Part shown: positions 26,729-34,972 of the stretch, in pieces
How the letters are laid out: every line of letters begins with the position of its first letter
Numbering within the stretch: the first letter of the stretch is position 1
From: Streptomyces rimosus
Lineage (GTDB): Bacteria; Actinomycetota; Actinomycetes; Streptomycetales; Streptomycetaceae
NCBI RefSeq assembly: GCF_008704655.1
Contig: NZ_CP023688.1
Location: 2,232,001 to 2,296,000, forward strand
Length of the DNA: 64,000 bases
Direction of reading: 5' to 3'
Made by a program: the position numbers and the translations under genes
The notes under the pieces: model-generated
Databases searched by the model: none
The model's input: only the letters and a program-made list of their open reading frames with translations
Told to the model about the DNA's origin: nothing

Positions 26729-26747
26729 GCTAATGATTTTCATTGTC
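26729..26747. promoter_or_regulatory. Fur-superfamily operator, probably a Zur box
   Basis: GCTAATGATTTTCATTGTC matches 15 of 19 positions of the classical Fur-type palindrome GATAATGATAATCATTATC. Read in the offset register used for the Streptomyces Zur box (TGAAAATGATTTTCA), 26728-26742 matches 12 of 15. Iron control in this genus uses DtxR-like boxes, which look different and occur elsewhere in this window, so Zur is the best candidate. It lies about 94 bp upstream of the ATP-grasp start and about 94 bp before the divergent peptidase. Confidence 0.7.
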
Positions 26748-26840
26748 ATCTCGTGGGCGCATCTTTCTTGCCGTTCCGTCCCCTCTCCTCGCCCGCGACG
26801 CCCGCCCGCGCCCTCCGCGCTGTCCCGAACTGCGAGCCCC

Positions 26841-28364
26841 ATGCCTCACGCCCCGCGGCGCACCGCCCTGCTCTGCGCGCTCCTGACGAGCGTCGTACCG
26901 CTGTCCACCGCCACGGCCGCCGAACCCCGCGACGGCGCTCCCGCCCCGTCCCTGCGCTTCGGCGCCTGCCCGGCGTCCGTCCCCGCCCCTCCCCCGCCGG
27001 AACGCGTCGAGTGCGGCACGGTGAGCGTGCCGCTGGATCACTCGCGGCCGGACGGCACGCGCATACGGATAGCCGTCTCCCGCGTCCGCGCCTCGGGGAC
27101 GCCCGCCGAGCGGCGCGGGGTCCTGCTGGTCAATCCCGGCGGGCCTGGCGGCTCCGGGCTTCCGTACGCGGTCACCAAGCGCGCCAAGCTGCCGGACGCG
27201 GTGCGCCGCGCCTATGACGTCATCGGCTTCGATCCGCGCGGCACCGGGCACAGCGCGCCCGCCGACTGCGGAGCGATGGGCGGGCTCTTCGACGCACCCG
27301 GCACCGGCGCCGCGCCGCTCGATCCCGTACCGCGCGACCGGCCCGGCGAGCGCGCCTACCTGGACTCCCAGCGACGGCTGGCCGCCGACTGCGCGGCGGG
27401 CACGGGCGACGCTCTCCCGCACCTCTCCACCAGCGAGACCGCTCGGGACATGGACGCCGTCCGCGCCGCGCTCGGCGAGCGGCGCATCAGCTATCTGGGC
27501 GTCTCGTACGGCACGTACCTGGGCGCCGCCTACGCGGCCCGATTCCCGCGCCGGGTCGACCGTTTGGTGCTGGACAGTGTGGTCGGGCCGCAGGACTGGC
27601 ACGACTTCGACGTGCGGCAGGCGTTCGCGTTGCTGCGCCAGCGCGAGGTGCTCTTCGACTGGCTGGCGCGGCACGCTTCCCGGTTCGGGCTCGGCGGTAC
27701 GGCGGGCGAGGTCGGCGCCGCGTACCGGCGGGTGCGGGACGGACTGGCGGCGCGGCCGGTCGCCGGGTTCGGTGCCGCGGCCTTCGACCGGGCCGTCTAC
27801 CGGGCGCTGGGGCGTACGGAACGGTGGACCGCCCTCGGTGACGGGCTGCGCGCCTATCTGGACGAGGGGAGCGTCGACCGGCTGCGGCCCGCCGCGCCCT
27901 TCGACGGGGCCGAGTCACGTACGTACGAGGCCGCCAACCGGGTCGTGAAGTGCGCCGACGGGCCGGGGCCCGCGCCGGGGCGGGTGCTCGCCGACATCCG
28001 GCGGCTGCGCGGCGCCGACCCGCAGCCCGTACTGACCGGCCTGGAGGCTGCCGCCTGCGCGTACTGGCACGTCCGCCCGGCGGAGCGCACCCGGCTCGGC
28101 AGCCCCGCGGCGCCGCCGGCGCTGCTGGTGGCCTCCGCGCACGACCCCGTGACGACGCTCGCCGGCGCGCGGGCCCTCGGCCGCGTCCTGCCCGGTTCGC
28201 GGCTGGTCACCCTGCACGACGACTACTCGCACGGCGTCTTCGCGAGCCGCGGCAACCGCTGCGTGGATACCACGGTCGGCGCGTATCTCGTGGGCGGCAC
28301 CGTCCCGGCGCGGGATGTGCACTGCGAGGGGCCGGGGCTGCCGGAGCCGTCCCCGCGTACCTGA
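26841..28364 (+). CDS. Secreted alpha/beta-hydrolase, tripeptidyl-aminopeptidase (TAP/S33) family
   Basis: A 507-residue exported serine peptidase. An N-terminal signal sequence (TALLCALLTSVVPLSTATAA) is followed by the hydrolase core with oxyanion region LLVNPGGPGGSGL, nucleophile near residue 220 in LGVSYGTYLG, acid near 433 in SAHDPVTTLAG and histidine near 463 in DDYSHGVF. The C-terminal TAP-like domain includes VKCADG and CAYWHV. It would release short peptides from extracellular proteins. It diverges from the metallophore operon across the Fur-family operator and could share its control. ATG 26841 fits the signal peptide; an in-frame upstream extension lacks one. Confidence 0.87.
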   Translation: MPHAPRRTALLCALLTSVVPLSTATAAEPRDGAPAPSLRFGACPASVPAPPPPERVECGTVSVPLDHSRPDGTRIRIAVSRVRASGTPAERRGVLLVNPGGPGGSGLPYAVTKRAKLPDAVRRAYDVIGFDPRGTGHSAPADCGAMGGLFDAPGTGAAPLDPVPRDRPGERAYLDSQRRLAADCAAGTGDALPHLSTSETARDMDAVRAALGERRISYLGVSYGTYLGAAYAARFPRRVDRLVLDSVVGPQDWHDFDVRQAFALLRQREVLFDWLARHASRFGLGGTAGEVGAAYRRVRDGLAARPVAGFGAAAFDRAVYRALGRTERWTALGDGLRAYLDEGSVDRLRPAAPFDGAESRTYEAANRVVKCADGPGPAPGRVLADIRRLRGADPQPVLTGLEAAACAYWHVRPAERTRLGSPAAPPALLVASAHDPVTTLAGARALGRVLPGSRLVTLHDDYSHGVFASRGNRCVDTTVGAYLVGGTVPARDVHCEGPGLPEPSPRT

Positions 28365-28517
28365 CGGCGCCGGGCGGCGGATTTTCCGGGAGGGCCGGAA
28401 AGCGCGGCGATCCTTCTTCGGCGGGCGGGCGGGTGCGCCCACCATGGGGGACGACGCGGGCGGCAGCCCGCCCGGCCGCGCAGGCGCGAGCCGGTCCGTA
28501 CCACCGCAGGAGCCAGC

Positions 28518-28847
28518 ATGATCTTCATCGTCGTCAAGTTCACCGTCCGGCCCGAGTACCAGGACTCGTGGCTGTCGCTGGTGGACGACTTCACGCAGGC
28601 CACCCGGCAGGAGCCGGGCAACCTGTTCTTCGAGTGGTCGACCAGCGTCGACAACCCGCGCGAGTTCGTGCTGGTCGAGGGCTTCGCCGACCGCAAGGCC
28701 GGGGACGAGCACGTGAACTCCGCGCACTTCAAGGCGGGCCTGGAGACCATGGCCGGGGCCATCGAGAGCACCCCGCAGATCATCAGCAGCGAGATCGACG
28801 CCGAGGGCTGGGCGCCCATGGGTGAGCTGTCGCCGCGCGAGGCGTGA
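28518..28847 (+). CDS. Antibiotic biosynthesis monooxygenase (ABM) family protein
   Basis: A 109-residue ferredoxin-fold protein like YgiN/ActVA-Orf6 relatives. Family-typical patterns are FIVVKFTVRPEYQDSWLSLV, TRQEPGNLFFEWSTSVDNP, FVLVEGFADRKAGDEHVNS and HFKAGLETM. Such proteins oxidise quinols or act as cofactor-free monooxygenases, usually as dimers. ATG 28518 has GGAG 6 bp upstream. No polyketide genes flank it, so a role in quinone housekeeping is as likely as secondary metabolism. Confidence 0.82.
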   Translation: MIFIVVKFTVRPEYQDSWLSLVDDFTQATRQEPGNLFFEWSTSVDNPREFVLVEGFADRKAGDEHVNSAHFKAGLETMAGAIESTPQIISSEIDAEGWAPMGELSPREA

Positions 28848-28888
28848 GCGGCCGGGGCGCGGCGCCCCGGGGCCGCGGGCCCGTCCGT

Positions 28889-28922
28889 CCGGCCGCGCGG
28901 GGCGCCCTGCCCGCGCGGCCGG
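28889..28922. terminator. Stem-loop between convergent genes
   Basis: A perfect 13-bp GC stem (28889-28901 with 28910-28922) around an 8-base loop lies between the monooxygenase and the cyanase genes, which converge here. No clear U-tract, as is usual in Streptomyces. Confidence 0.6.
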
Positions 28923-28931
28923 GATACGGGA

Positions 28932-29408
28932 TCAGAACGGCGTGGCCGGGAGGTACTTGCCGTCCAGGGTGATCACCGCGCGGGAGCCGCCCTCCGGGTC
29001 CTCGACCTTCCGTATGTCCAGCCGGAAGTTGACGGCGCTGATGATGCCGTCGCCGAACTGCTCGTGGATCAGGGCCTTGAGGGTCGTGCCGTAGACCTGG
29101 AGCATCTCGTGGAAGCGGTAGAGGGTCGGGTCGGTGGGGACGCCCTCCGGGATGCTGCCGCGCAGCGGGATCGTGCGCAGCAGCCGCTCCGCCGCCTCGT
29201 CCAGGTCCAGCCGGGCGGCGACGGTGCGGGCGGCGTCGGCGGGCAGGGCGTGCTGCCCGAGGAGCGCGGCGGTGACGAAGACGGTGGACAGGCCGGTGCC
29301 GTCGGCCAGCTGCTCCCAGGTGAGGTCCTTGCGGATCTTGGCTTCGACGACGGTCCGCGCCAGGTCCTGGCGGGCCTGCGGGTCGAGCTGGGCGTGGGTG
29401 GGGGACAC
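28932..29408 (-). CDS. cynS: Cyanate hydratase (cyanase)
   Basis: A 158-residue cyanase, which converts cyanate plus bicarbonate to ammonia and CO2. The N-terminal helical domain ([20 protein letters not shown]) and C-terminal catalytic domain are complete, with the catalytic triad Arg98, Glu101 (YRFHEM) and Ser124 (IISAVNF). It follows a beta-carbonic anhydrase by 25 bp on the same strand. That pairing is biochemically sensible because carbonic anhydrase recycles the CO2 to bicarbonate. A CynX-type permease is not present. Confidence 0.95.
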   Translation of the reverse strand: MSPTHAQLDPQARQDLARTVVEAKIRKDLTWEQLADGTGLSTVFVTAALLGQHALPADAARTVAARLDLDEAAERLLRTIPLRGSIPEGVPTDPTLYRFHEMLQVYGTTLKALIHEQFGDGIISAVNFRLDIRKVEDPEGGSRAVITLDGKYLPATPF

Positions 29409-29433
29409 GGGAGGAGTCCTTTCGGGACGGAGC

Positions 29434-30048
29434 TCAGGAGAGCGGGGTGAAGGTGGCGCCGCGCGGGTCGAGGACGTCGACGGCTCCGGTACGGATGTCG
29501 TGGGTCCAGCCGTGCAGCGTGACCGCGTCCCGCGCGAGGGCGCGGGCCACGGACGGATGGGTGGCGAGGCGGGCGAGCTGGGTGGCGACGTTGTCGCGGA
29601 CCAGGGCCTCGATCCGGGCCTCGGTGCCGGCGGCCGGGCGGGCGGGGTCCGTGGGAGGTCCGGCCGCGTCCAGCCAGCCGGCCAGGGCGGGCAGCCCGGT
29701 CAGGTCCTCGCCGGTGGCCAGGGCCGTCATCGCGCCGCAGCCGGAGTGGCCGCACACGATCACGTCGGTGACGCCGAGCGCGGTGAGCGCGTACTCGATG
29801 CTGGCGGTCACCGCGTCGGGCCGCGGGCCGTATGCGGGGACGAGGTTGCCGGCCGTACGGATCACGAACAGTTCGCCCGGCTCGGACTGGGTGAGCAGTT
29901 CGGGGATCACCCGGGCGTCGGAGCAGCCGATGAACAGGGCGCCCGGCCGGTGGGTGGTGGCGAGCCGCTCGAACAGGACCGCCCGGGCGGGGTGGACCTC
30001 GCGCTGGAAGCGCAGGACGCCGGCGGTGAGCTGAGAATGCACGGACAC
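29434..30048 (-). CDS. cynT: Beta-class carbonic anhydrase, CynT-like
   Basis: A 204-residue beta-carbonic anhydrase. Zinc ligands are Cys42 and Asp44 (GCSDARV), His101 and Cys104 ([10 protein letters not shown]). It interconverts CO2 and bicarbonate, supplying bicarbonate to the cyanase encoded just downstream. GTG 30048 is used here; GTG 30042 is possible. It is divergent from a LysR-family gene across 139 bp, as in the E. coli cyn locus. Confidence 0.93.
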   Translation of the reverse strand: MSVHSQLTAGVLRFQREVHPARAVLFERLATTHRPGALFIGCSDARVIPELLTQSEPGELFVIRTAGNLVPAYGPRPDAVTASIEYALTALGVTDVIVCGHSGCGAMTALATGEDLTGLPALAGWLDAAGPPTDPARPAAGTEARIEALVRDNVATQLARLATHPSVARALARDAVTLHGWTHDIRTGAVDVLDPRGATFTPLS

Positions 30049-30187
30049 TCCTTGCTGGGGGACCTCGGCCGGGAAGCCGCTGAATCCACCATGCGTGAGC
30101 TGGGGCTATAGCGTCCAAGACGTACAACTCATGGCAACTATCGCTGTCGCCTATACCTGCTCGCCATGACTGCTTATCGTGGCAGGC
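30049..30187. promoter_or_regulatory. cynR/cynT divergent promoter region
   Basis: The 139-bp gap between the divergent carbonic anhydrase and LysR genes must hold both promoters and the CynR operator. It is noticeably AT-richer than its surroundings and contains a CTATAG palindrome near 30106. The precise operator was not resolved. Confidence 0.5.
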
Positions 30188-31087
30188 ATGGCCTTGGAAT
30201 TGCGTCATCTGCGCTATCTGCTCGCCGTGGCCGAGCACGGAAACTTCACCCGGGCGGCCGAAGCCCTGCACGTCTCGCAGCCGACGCTCTCCCAGCAGGT
30301 CCGGCAGCTGGAGCGGGCCCTGAAGGCGCAGTTGCTGGACCGTACGGGCCGCACCGTGCGGCTGACCGACGCCGGGCAGGCGTACGCCCACTACGCGCGC
30401 GGTGCGCTGCGTGACCTGGAGGCGGCCGAGCGCGCCGTGCTGGACGTACGGGACCTGTCGCGCGGGACGCTGCGCCTGGCCACCACCCCGACCTTCACCG
30501 CCTATCTCGTCGGCCCGCTGGCCGGCGCGTTCCACACCCGCCACCCCGGCATCTCGCTCACGCTGCGGGAACTGCCGCAGGAGCGCATGGAGGCGGCGCT
30601 GCTGGCCGACGAGCTGGATCTGGGCATCGCCTTCAGCGGACCGCACCTGCCGGGCATCACCGGCACCGCGCTGTTCACCGAGGCGCTCGGGCTGGTCGTC
30701 GGCCCGGCCCATCCGTACGCGGACCGCACCGCACCGCTGCCCGTGCGCTCGCTGCGCGACCATCAACTCGCGCTGCTGAGCGCGGACTTCGCCACCCGGC
30801 TGCACATCGACGCATACTTCGGCGAGCACCGGGTGCGGCCCGACATCGCCGTGGAGGCGAACTCCCTCACCACCCTGACCGAACTCGTCCGGCGCACCTC
30901 CTTGGCGACCGTCCTCCCGGACGCCATCACCCGCGAACAGCCGGCGCTGCACCCCGTCGCCCTCTCCCCCGCACTGCCCGCCCGCACCGTGACCCTGCTG
31001 CGCCGCGAGAGCGCCTACCGCAGTGCCGCGGCCGACGCCTTCTCGGAGCTCGCCCGGGAGTGGGGGCGGGAGTACGGGGAGGAGTAG
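30188..31087 (+). CDS. cynR: LysR-family regulator, CynR-like
   Basis: A 299-residue LysR protein. Residues 3-62 form the winged helix (LRHLRYLLAVAEHGNFTRAA, LHVSQPTLSQQVRQLE); residues 90-290 form the inducer domain. In E. coli CynR activates cynTS in response to cyanate, and the divergent position next to cynT-cynS supports the same role. ATG 30188 gives a standard LysR start; ATG 30179 would add three residues. Confidence 0.88.
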   Translation: MALELRHLRYLLAVAEHGNFTRAAEALHVSQPTLSQQVRQLERALKAQLLDRTGRTVRLTDAGQAYAHYARGALRDLEAAERAVLDVRDLSRGTLRLATTPTFTAYLVGPLAGAFHTRHPGISLTLRELPQERMEAALLADELDLGIAFSGPHLPGITGTALFTEALGLVVGPAHPYADRTAPLPVRSLRDHQLALLSADFATRLHIDAYFGEHRVRPDIAVEANSLTTLTELVRRTSLATVLPDAITREQPALHPVALSPALPARTVTLLRRESAYRSAAADAFSELAREWGREYGEE

Positions 31088-31115
31088 TGGCCCCGCGCGG
31101 CCGGGGCCGGGCGGT

Positions 31116-32300
31116 TCACCTCGATATGCCGCACAGGGCGTGGTCGACGAGGGCGTTCATGGCCCGGAGCTGGCGTACGGCGGTGTCCTGGTCGGCCGGG
31201 CGGCTGTGCAGGGAGACGGTGACGGAGCGGCGGCCGTCGGGAGTGGCGGCCGGCTGGACGACGTAGCCGATGCCGCTGCCGCCGTGGCCCCAGTACGTGC
31301 CGCCGCAGGACAGCGGGACGTTGAAGAGGCCGAGGCCCGCGCGGGTGCCCGGGACCTGGTCGGGCGCGTCCGGCACCGCCACGGTACGGCGCATCTCGGC
31401 CTGCTCGGCGGGCTCCAGCAGGCTTCCGCTGTTCAGGGCGGCGAAGAACGCGTCGAGGTCGGCGGCCTTGCTGATCATGGCGCCGTCGGCGCCGGAGTCG
31501 TAGGGCAGGTACGGCGCGGTGGTGTCGGCGTACGGCCCGCCCGGCGTGAACTGCTGGTACTCGGTGGCGTGCGGGTGCGGGAAGCGCGGACGGCCCTCGG
31601 GTGCGCGGGTGTCCTTCAGGTGGAGCGGCCGCAGGATGCGCTGTGCGACCTCGTCCTGCCACGTGTGGCCGGTGACGGCCCGCACGATCATGCCCGCCAG
31701 GACGTAGTTGGTGTTCGAGTAGCCGTGGCGGGTGCCGGGGCGGAACGCGGGGCGGTGCTTCATGGCCAGGGCGACCAGCCGCTCCGGCGAGTAGAAGTGG
31801 TCGCGCTCGGCCTCGTACTCGCGGCGGTCGCGCGGGACCACGTCGGCGGCGTAGTCGGGCAGGCCGCTGGTGTGGCCGAGCAACTGGCGCACGGTGACGG
31901 TGCGGCCGTCGTTGCCGTTGCCGGTGACCGTGCCGGGCAGCCACCGCTCCACCGTGTCGTCGAGCCGGAGCCGGCCCTCGCCGACGAGCTGGAGGAGGAC
32001 GGTGGCGACGAAGGACTTGGTCGTACTGCCAATACGGAGAAATCCCCCGCGGGGCACGGGCCGGCCGGTCGCGAGGTCGCCGGTGCCGCTGGTGACCTCG
32101 CGGACGCCGTCCGGGGTGCGCAGGCGCACGGCGACACCGGTGACGCCGGCGTCGCGCAGGGCGTCGGCGTCCCGCTGGAGCGGGTCGGCACGCGCGTGCC
32201 CGGCGGCGGTGGCCGGGCCCGGCAGCACGGCGAGCAGCGTGCCGAGGGCGGCCAGTGCGGCGATGCCGGTGCTGCGTGCGCGGCGGAAGTGGCGTCTCAT
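31116..32300 (-). CDS. Secreted serine hydrolase, beta-lactamase/DD-peptidase fold (class C-like)
   Basis: A 394-residue exported protein: signal peptide through about residue 33 (ALAALGTLLAVLPGPATA), then SxxK at Ser92-Lys95 (GSTTKSF), YxN in HGYSNTNYV and the third motif in YWGHGGSGIGY. HTSGLPDY and the YDSGADGAMISKAADL segment are typical of PF00144 D-alanyl-D-alanine carboxypeptidases and esterases. The substrate is probably cell-wall peptide or a D-amino-acid compound. It converges with the cynR gene, with a short GC stem near 31089-31108 between them. Confidence 0.88.
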   Translation of the reverse strand: MRRHFRRARSTGIAALAALGTLLAVLPGPATAAGHARADPLQRDADALRDAGVTGVAVRLRTPDGVREVTSGTGDLATGRPVPRGGFLRIGSTTKSFVATVLLQLVGEGRLRLDDTVERWLPGTVTGNGNDGRTVTVRQLLGHTSGLPDYAADVVPRDRREYEAERDHFYSPERLVALAMKHRPAFRPGTRHGYSNTNYVLAGMIVRAVTGHTWQDEVAQRILRPLHLKDTRAPEGRPRFPHPHATEYQQFTPGGPYADTTAPYLPYDSGADGAMISKAADLDAFFAALNSGSLLEPAEQAEMRRTVAVPDAPDQVPGTRAGLGLFNVPLSCGGTYWGHGGSGIGYVVQPAATPDGRRSVTVSLHSRPADQDTAVRQLRAMNALVDHALCGISR

Positions 32301-32397
32301 GCGGCGATGGTCGCGCGGTGCGGCGGGCTTGGGCCATCCGGCTGGCCCCCGTTCCGGTGGTGGGGTGAACCGCAGTCGGCGGACGGCACGGATCGCC

Positions 32398-32421
32398 GGT
32401 ACAGGTACGGGTACCGGTACG
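32398..32421. repeat. Four tandem GGTACN hexamers
   Basis: GGTACA, GGTACG, GGTACC, GGTACG run head to tail in the 206-bp gap between divergent genes, upstream of the SDR-type gene, with imperfect extensions on both sides. It is short; a protein-binding role is possible but unsupported. Confidence 0.6.
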
Positions 32422-32506
32422 GGGCGACGGGGACCGGCACGGGCCGCTGCGTACCGACGCAGGGTAGGGGCCGCCACGGACCGGTACGGCGACAGGGAGG
32501 CGCGGC

Positions 32507-34003
32507 ATGGAACGGGTTCTGGTGACCGGGGCCACCGGGTACATCGGCGGACGGCTGGTGCCGGAGCTGCTGGCCGCGGGGTACACGGTGCGGTGTCTGG
32601 CCCGTACGCCGGGCAAGCTGCGGGACCACCCGTGGGCCGGCCGGGTGGAGACGGTGAAGGGCGATGTCACGGACGCGCGGTCGCTCGGCGAGGCACTGGA
32701 AGGGGTCACGGTCGCGTACTACCTCGTGCACGCGCTGGGCACCGGCAAGGACTTCGAGGAGACCGACCGCCGCGCGGCCCGCACCTTCGCCGCGTGCGCG
32801 CGCGAGGCGGGCGTGCGGCGGATCGTCTACCTGGGCGGCCCGGTGCCGGAGGGCGCCGACGAGCGGACCCTGTCGCCGCATCTGCGGTCCCGCAGCGAGG
32901 TGGGCCGGATCCTGCTGGAGTCGGGCGTGCCGACCGCGGTGCTGCGGGCCGCGGTCATCATGGGGTCGGGTTCGGCGTCCTTCGAGATGCTGCGGTACCT
33001 GACCGAGCGGCTGCCGGTGATGGTCACGCCGAGCTGGGTGCGCACCCGCATCCAGCCGATCGCCGTACGGGACGTCCTGCACTACCTGGTGGGCTGCGCC
33101 GAGCTGCCGGAGGGGGTGAACCGGGGCTTCGACATCGGCGGCCCGGACGTCCTGACGTACCGGCAGATGATGCAGCGCTACGCGCGCGTCGCCGCGCTCC
33201 CCCGCCGCCTGATCCTGTCGGTGCCGGTGCTGACGCCGGGCCTGTCCAGCCATTGGGTGGGGCTGGTGACGCCGGTACCGGCGGCCATCGCCCGCCCGCT
33301 GGCGGAGTCGCTGCGCCACGAGGCCGTCGTGAAGGAGCACGACATCGCGCGGTTCGTACCGGACCCGCCGGACGGGCGGACCGGCTTCGACCGGGCGGTG
33401 GAGCTGGCGCTGCGGCGCGTACGGGAAGCCCGGGTCGCCACCCGCTGGTCGTCGGCCTCGGTGCCCGGCGCCCCCAGCGATCCGCTGCCGACCGACCCGG
33501 ACTGGGCGGGCGGCAGCCTCTACACCGACCGCAGGCAGCGCACGGTGGACGCGCCGCCCGAGGCCCTGTGGGAGGTCATCGAGGGCATCGGCGGCGAGAA
33601 CGGCTGGTACTCCTTCCCGCTCGCCTGGGCGCTGCGCGGCCGGCTGGACCGGCTGTCGGGCGGCGTGGGGCTGCGCCGGGGGCGGCGGGACGCCGAGCGC
33701 CTGCGCGCCGGTGACTCGCTGGACTTCTGGCGGGTCGAGGAGATCGAGCGGGGGCGGCTGCTGCGGCTGCGCGCGGAGATGCGGCTGCCGGGGCTCGCCT
33801 GGCTGGAGCTGCGGTGCGGGCAGGACGCGGCGGGCCGTACGGTCTACCGGCAGCGGGCACTGTTCCACCCGCACGGGCTGGCGGGGCACGCGTACTGGTG
33901 GAGCGTCGCGCCGTTCCACGCGGTGGTGTTCGGCGGGATGGCGCGCAACATCGCGGCGGCGGCGCGGGAGCGGGGCGGCCGGGCGACCGCGGTGGGGCGG
34001 TGA
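32507..34003 (+). CDS. NAD(P)-binding SDR/NmrA-like protein with C-terminal DUF2867 domain
   Basis: A 498-residue two-domain protein. Residues 1-300 form an atypical SDR with VLVTGATGYIGGRLVPELL as nucleotide-binding loop, VKGDVTDARSL and the DUF2867-family hallmark VAYYLVHALGTGKDFEETDR. Residues about 340-495 form a SRPBCC-like DUF2867 domain (VIEGIGGENGWYSFPLAWAL, ending in the YWWSVAPFHAVVFGGMARN segment). Relatives are annotated as epimerases or nucleoside-diphosphate-sugar reductases, without proven substrates. ATG 32507 follows GGGAGG. It appears monocistronic. Confidence 0.85.
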   Translation: MERVLVTGATGYIGGRLVPELLAAGYTVRCLARTPGKLRDHPWAGRVETVKGDVTDARSLGEALEGVTVAYYLVHALGTGKDFEETDRRAARTFAACAREAGVRRIVYLGGPVPEGADERTLSPHLRSRSEVGRILLESGVPTAVLRAAVIMGSGSASFEMLRYLTERLPVMVTPSWVRTRIQPIAVRDVLHYLVGCAELPEGVNRGFDIGGPDVLTYRQMMQRYARVAALPRRLILSVPVLTPGLSSHWVGLVTPVPAAIARPLAESLRHEAVVKEHDIARFVPDPPDGRTGFDRAVELALRRVREARVATRWSSASVPGAPSDPLPTDPDWAGGSLYTDRRQRTVDAPPEALWEVIEGIGGENGWYSFPLAWALRGRLDRLSGGVGLRRGRRDAERLRAGDSLDFWRVEEIERGRLLRLRAEMRLPGLAWLELRCGQDAAGRTVYRQRALFHPHGLAGHAYWWSVAPFHAVVFGGMARNIAAAARERGGRATAVGR

Positions 34004-34173
34004 GGCCACCCGGCGGGCCCGCCCGGCCGCCATTACCCTGCGTCCACGATCTTCGGTCGTATGAGTGAATACACGGCTTTCGCTGTCACGGTCGGACGCA
34101 GTGGGAGAGCGGTGTGCGGACGGCGGGGAAAAGCTGGACATCGTTCAGCCATTCCCGGCACTGGAGGCACCCC

Positions 34174-34836
34174 ATGCCCACACCCCGTTCACTCACCGGC
34201 CGGAGGCGATCCCGGTCGCTGTACCCCCTGCTGGCCTGCGGTCTCGTCGGCGGGCTCGCCGCCCCGGCCGCCTTCGCCACGCAGGCCGCAGGGGCCGGCG
34301 CGTCCGTCACGAAGCAGCAGCCGTCCGCTCCCCGCGCCACCTACGACGTGGAACAGTGGGTCAGCGTCAACGAGAAGATTCCGAACAGGACCTACAAGGA
34401 CATCGGGCGCGTCGGCAACAAGGGCTACCAGACGAAGGACTCGCCCGCGCCGACCGGCAAGTGGCGCACGTACATCAGGGTGAACACCCATAACCTGCAC
34501 CGGCACCCGAAGGTCAGCAGGGCCTGGCTCACCGTCACGAACACCTGGTCCCAGAGCTGCGCCCCCTACAATGTCGAGCTCTGGGACACGTATGGGATCA
34601 CCGGCAACACGACCTGGAACACGCAGCCGAGGGGCCGCCTGTTCACCTGGACCACCCCCAGGACGTCCCCTTGCCGGAACCGCACCCTGACCTTCGACGT
34701 CACGTCGCTCGCCAAGGTCGCGCAGGATCGCCACTGGAGGAACATCACCTTCGGGCTGAGGTCGACGAACGAGACCAGCACGGACGCGTACAAGAACCTT
34801 GACGCGGCCCACGCCCGACTGCACGTGCAGCCGTAG
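34174..34836 (+). CDS. Secreted DNRLRE-like domain protein, unknown function
   Basis: A 220-residue protein with a clear signal sequence (YPLLACGLVGGLAAPAAFAT), then a beta-rich domain. Segments such as TYIRVNTHNLHRHPKVSRAW, VELWDTYGITGNTTWNTQPR and LTFDVTSLAKVAQDRHW match the pattern of DNRLRE/CBM96-like surface domains found in Streptomyces spore or cell-surface proteins. ATG 34174 has GGAGG eight bases upstream. No catalytic residues are apparent, so a structural or binding role is inferred. Confidence 0.72.
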   Translation: MPTPRSLTGRRRSRSLYPLLACGLVGGLAAPAAFATQAAGAGASVTKQQPSAPRATYDVEQWVSVNEKIPNRTYKDIGRVGNKGYQTKDSPAPTGKWRTYIRVNTHNLHRHPKVSRAWLTVTNTWSQSCAPYNVELWDTYGITGNTTWNTQPRGRLFTWTTPRTSPCRNRTLTFDVTSLAKVAQDRHWRNITFGLRSTNETSTDAYKNLDAAHARLHVQP

Positions 34837-34854
34837 CGCCCCCGGCACGCCCCC

Positions 34855-34889
34855 GCCGCCCCGGTGAGCGAACGACCCGCCGGGGCGGC
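34855..34889 (+). terminator. Stem-loop after the DNRLRE-like gene
   Basis: A 10-bp GC stem (34855-34864 with 34880-34889) around a 15-base loop begins 19 bp after the stop of the secreted-protein gene. Confidence 0.5.
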
Positions 34890-34972
34890 CGCGCGTGCTC
34901 CGGCCGCTGATCCGCCGTCAGTGGTCATCGCCCGTTTTGATACCGGTGCCCGATCATCAATACGATCCGGCG

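Noticed and set aside
26729..26747. Iron (DmdR/IdeR) box upstream of the ATP-grasp operon
   Set aside because: It lacks the TTAGG/CCTAA half-sites found in the four boxes of the catecholate locus and matches the Fur-superfamily palindrome instead.
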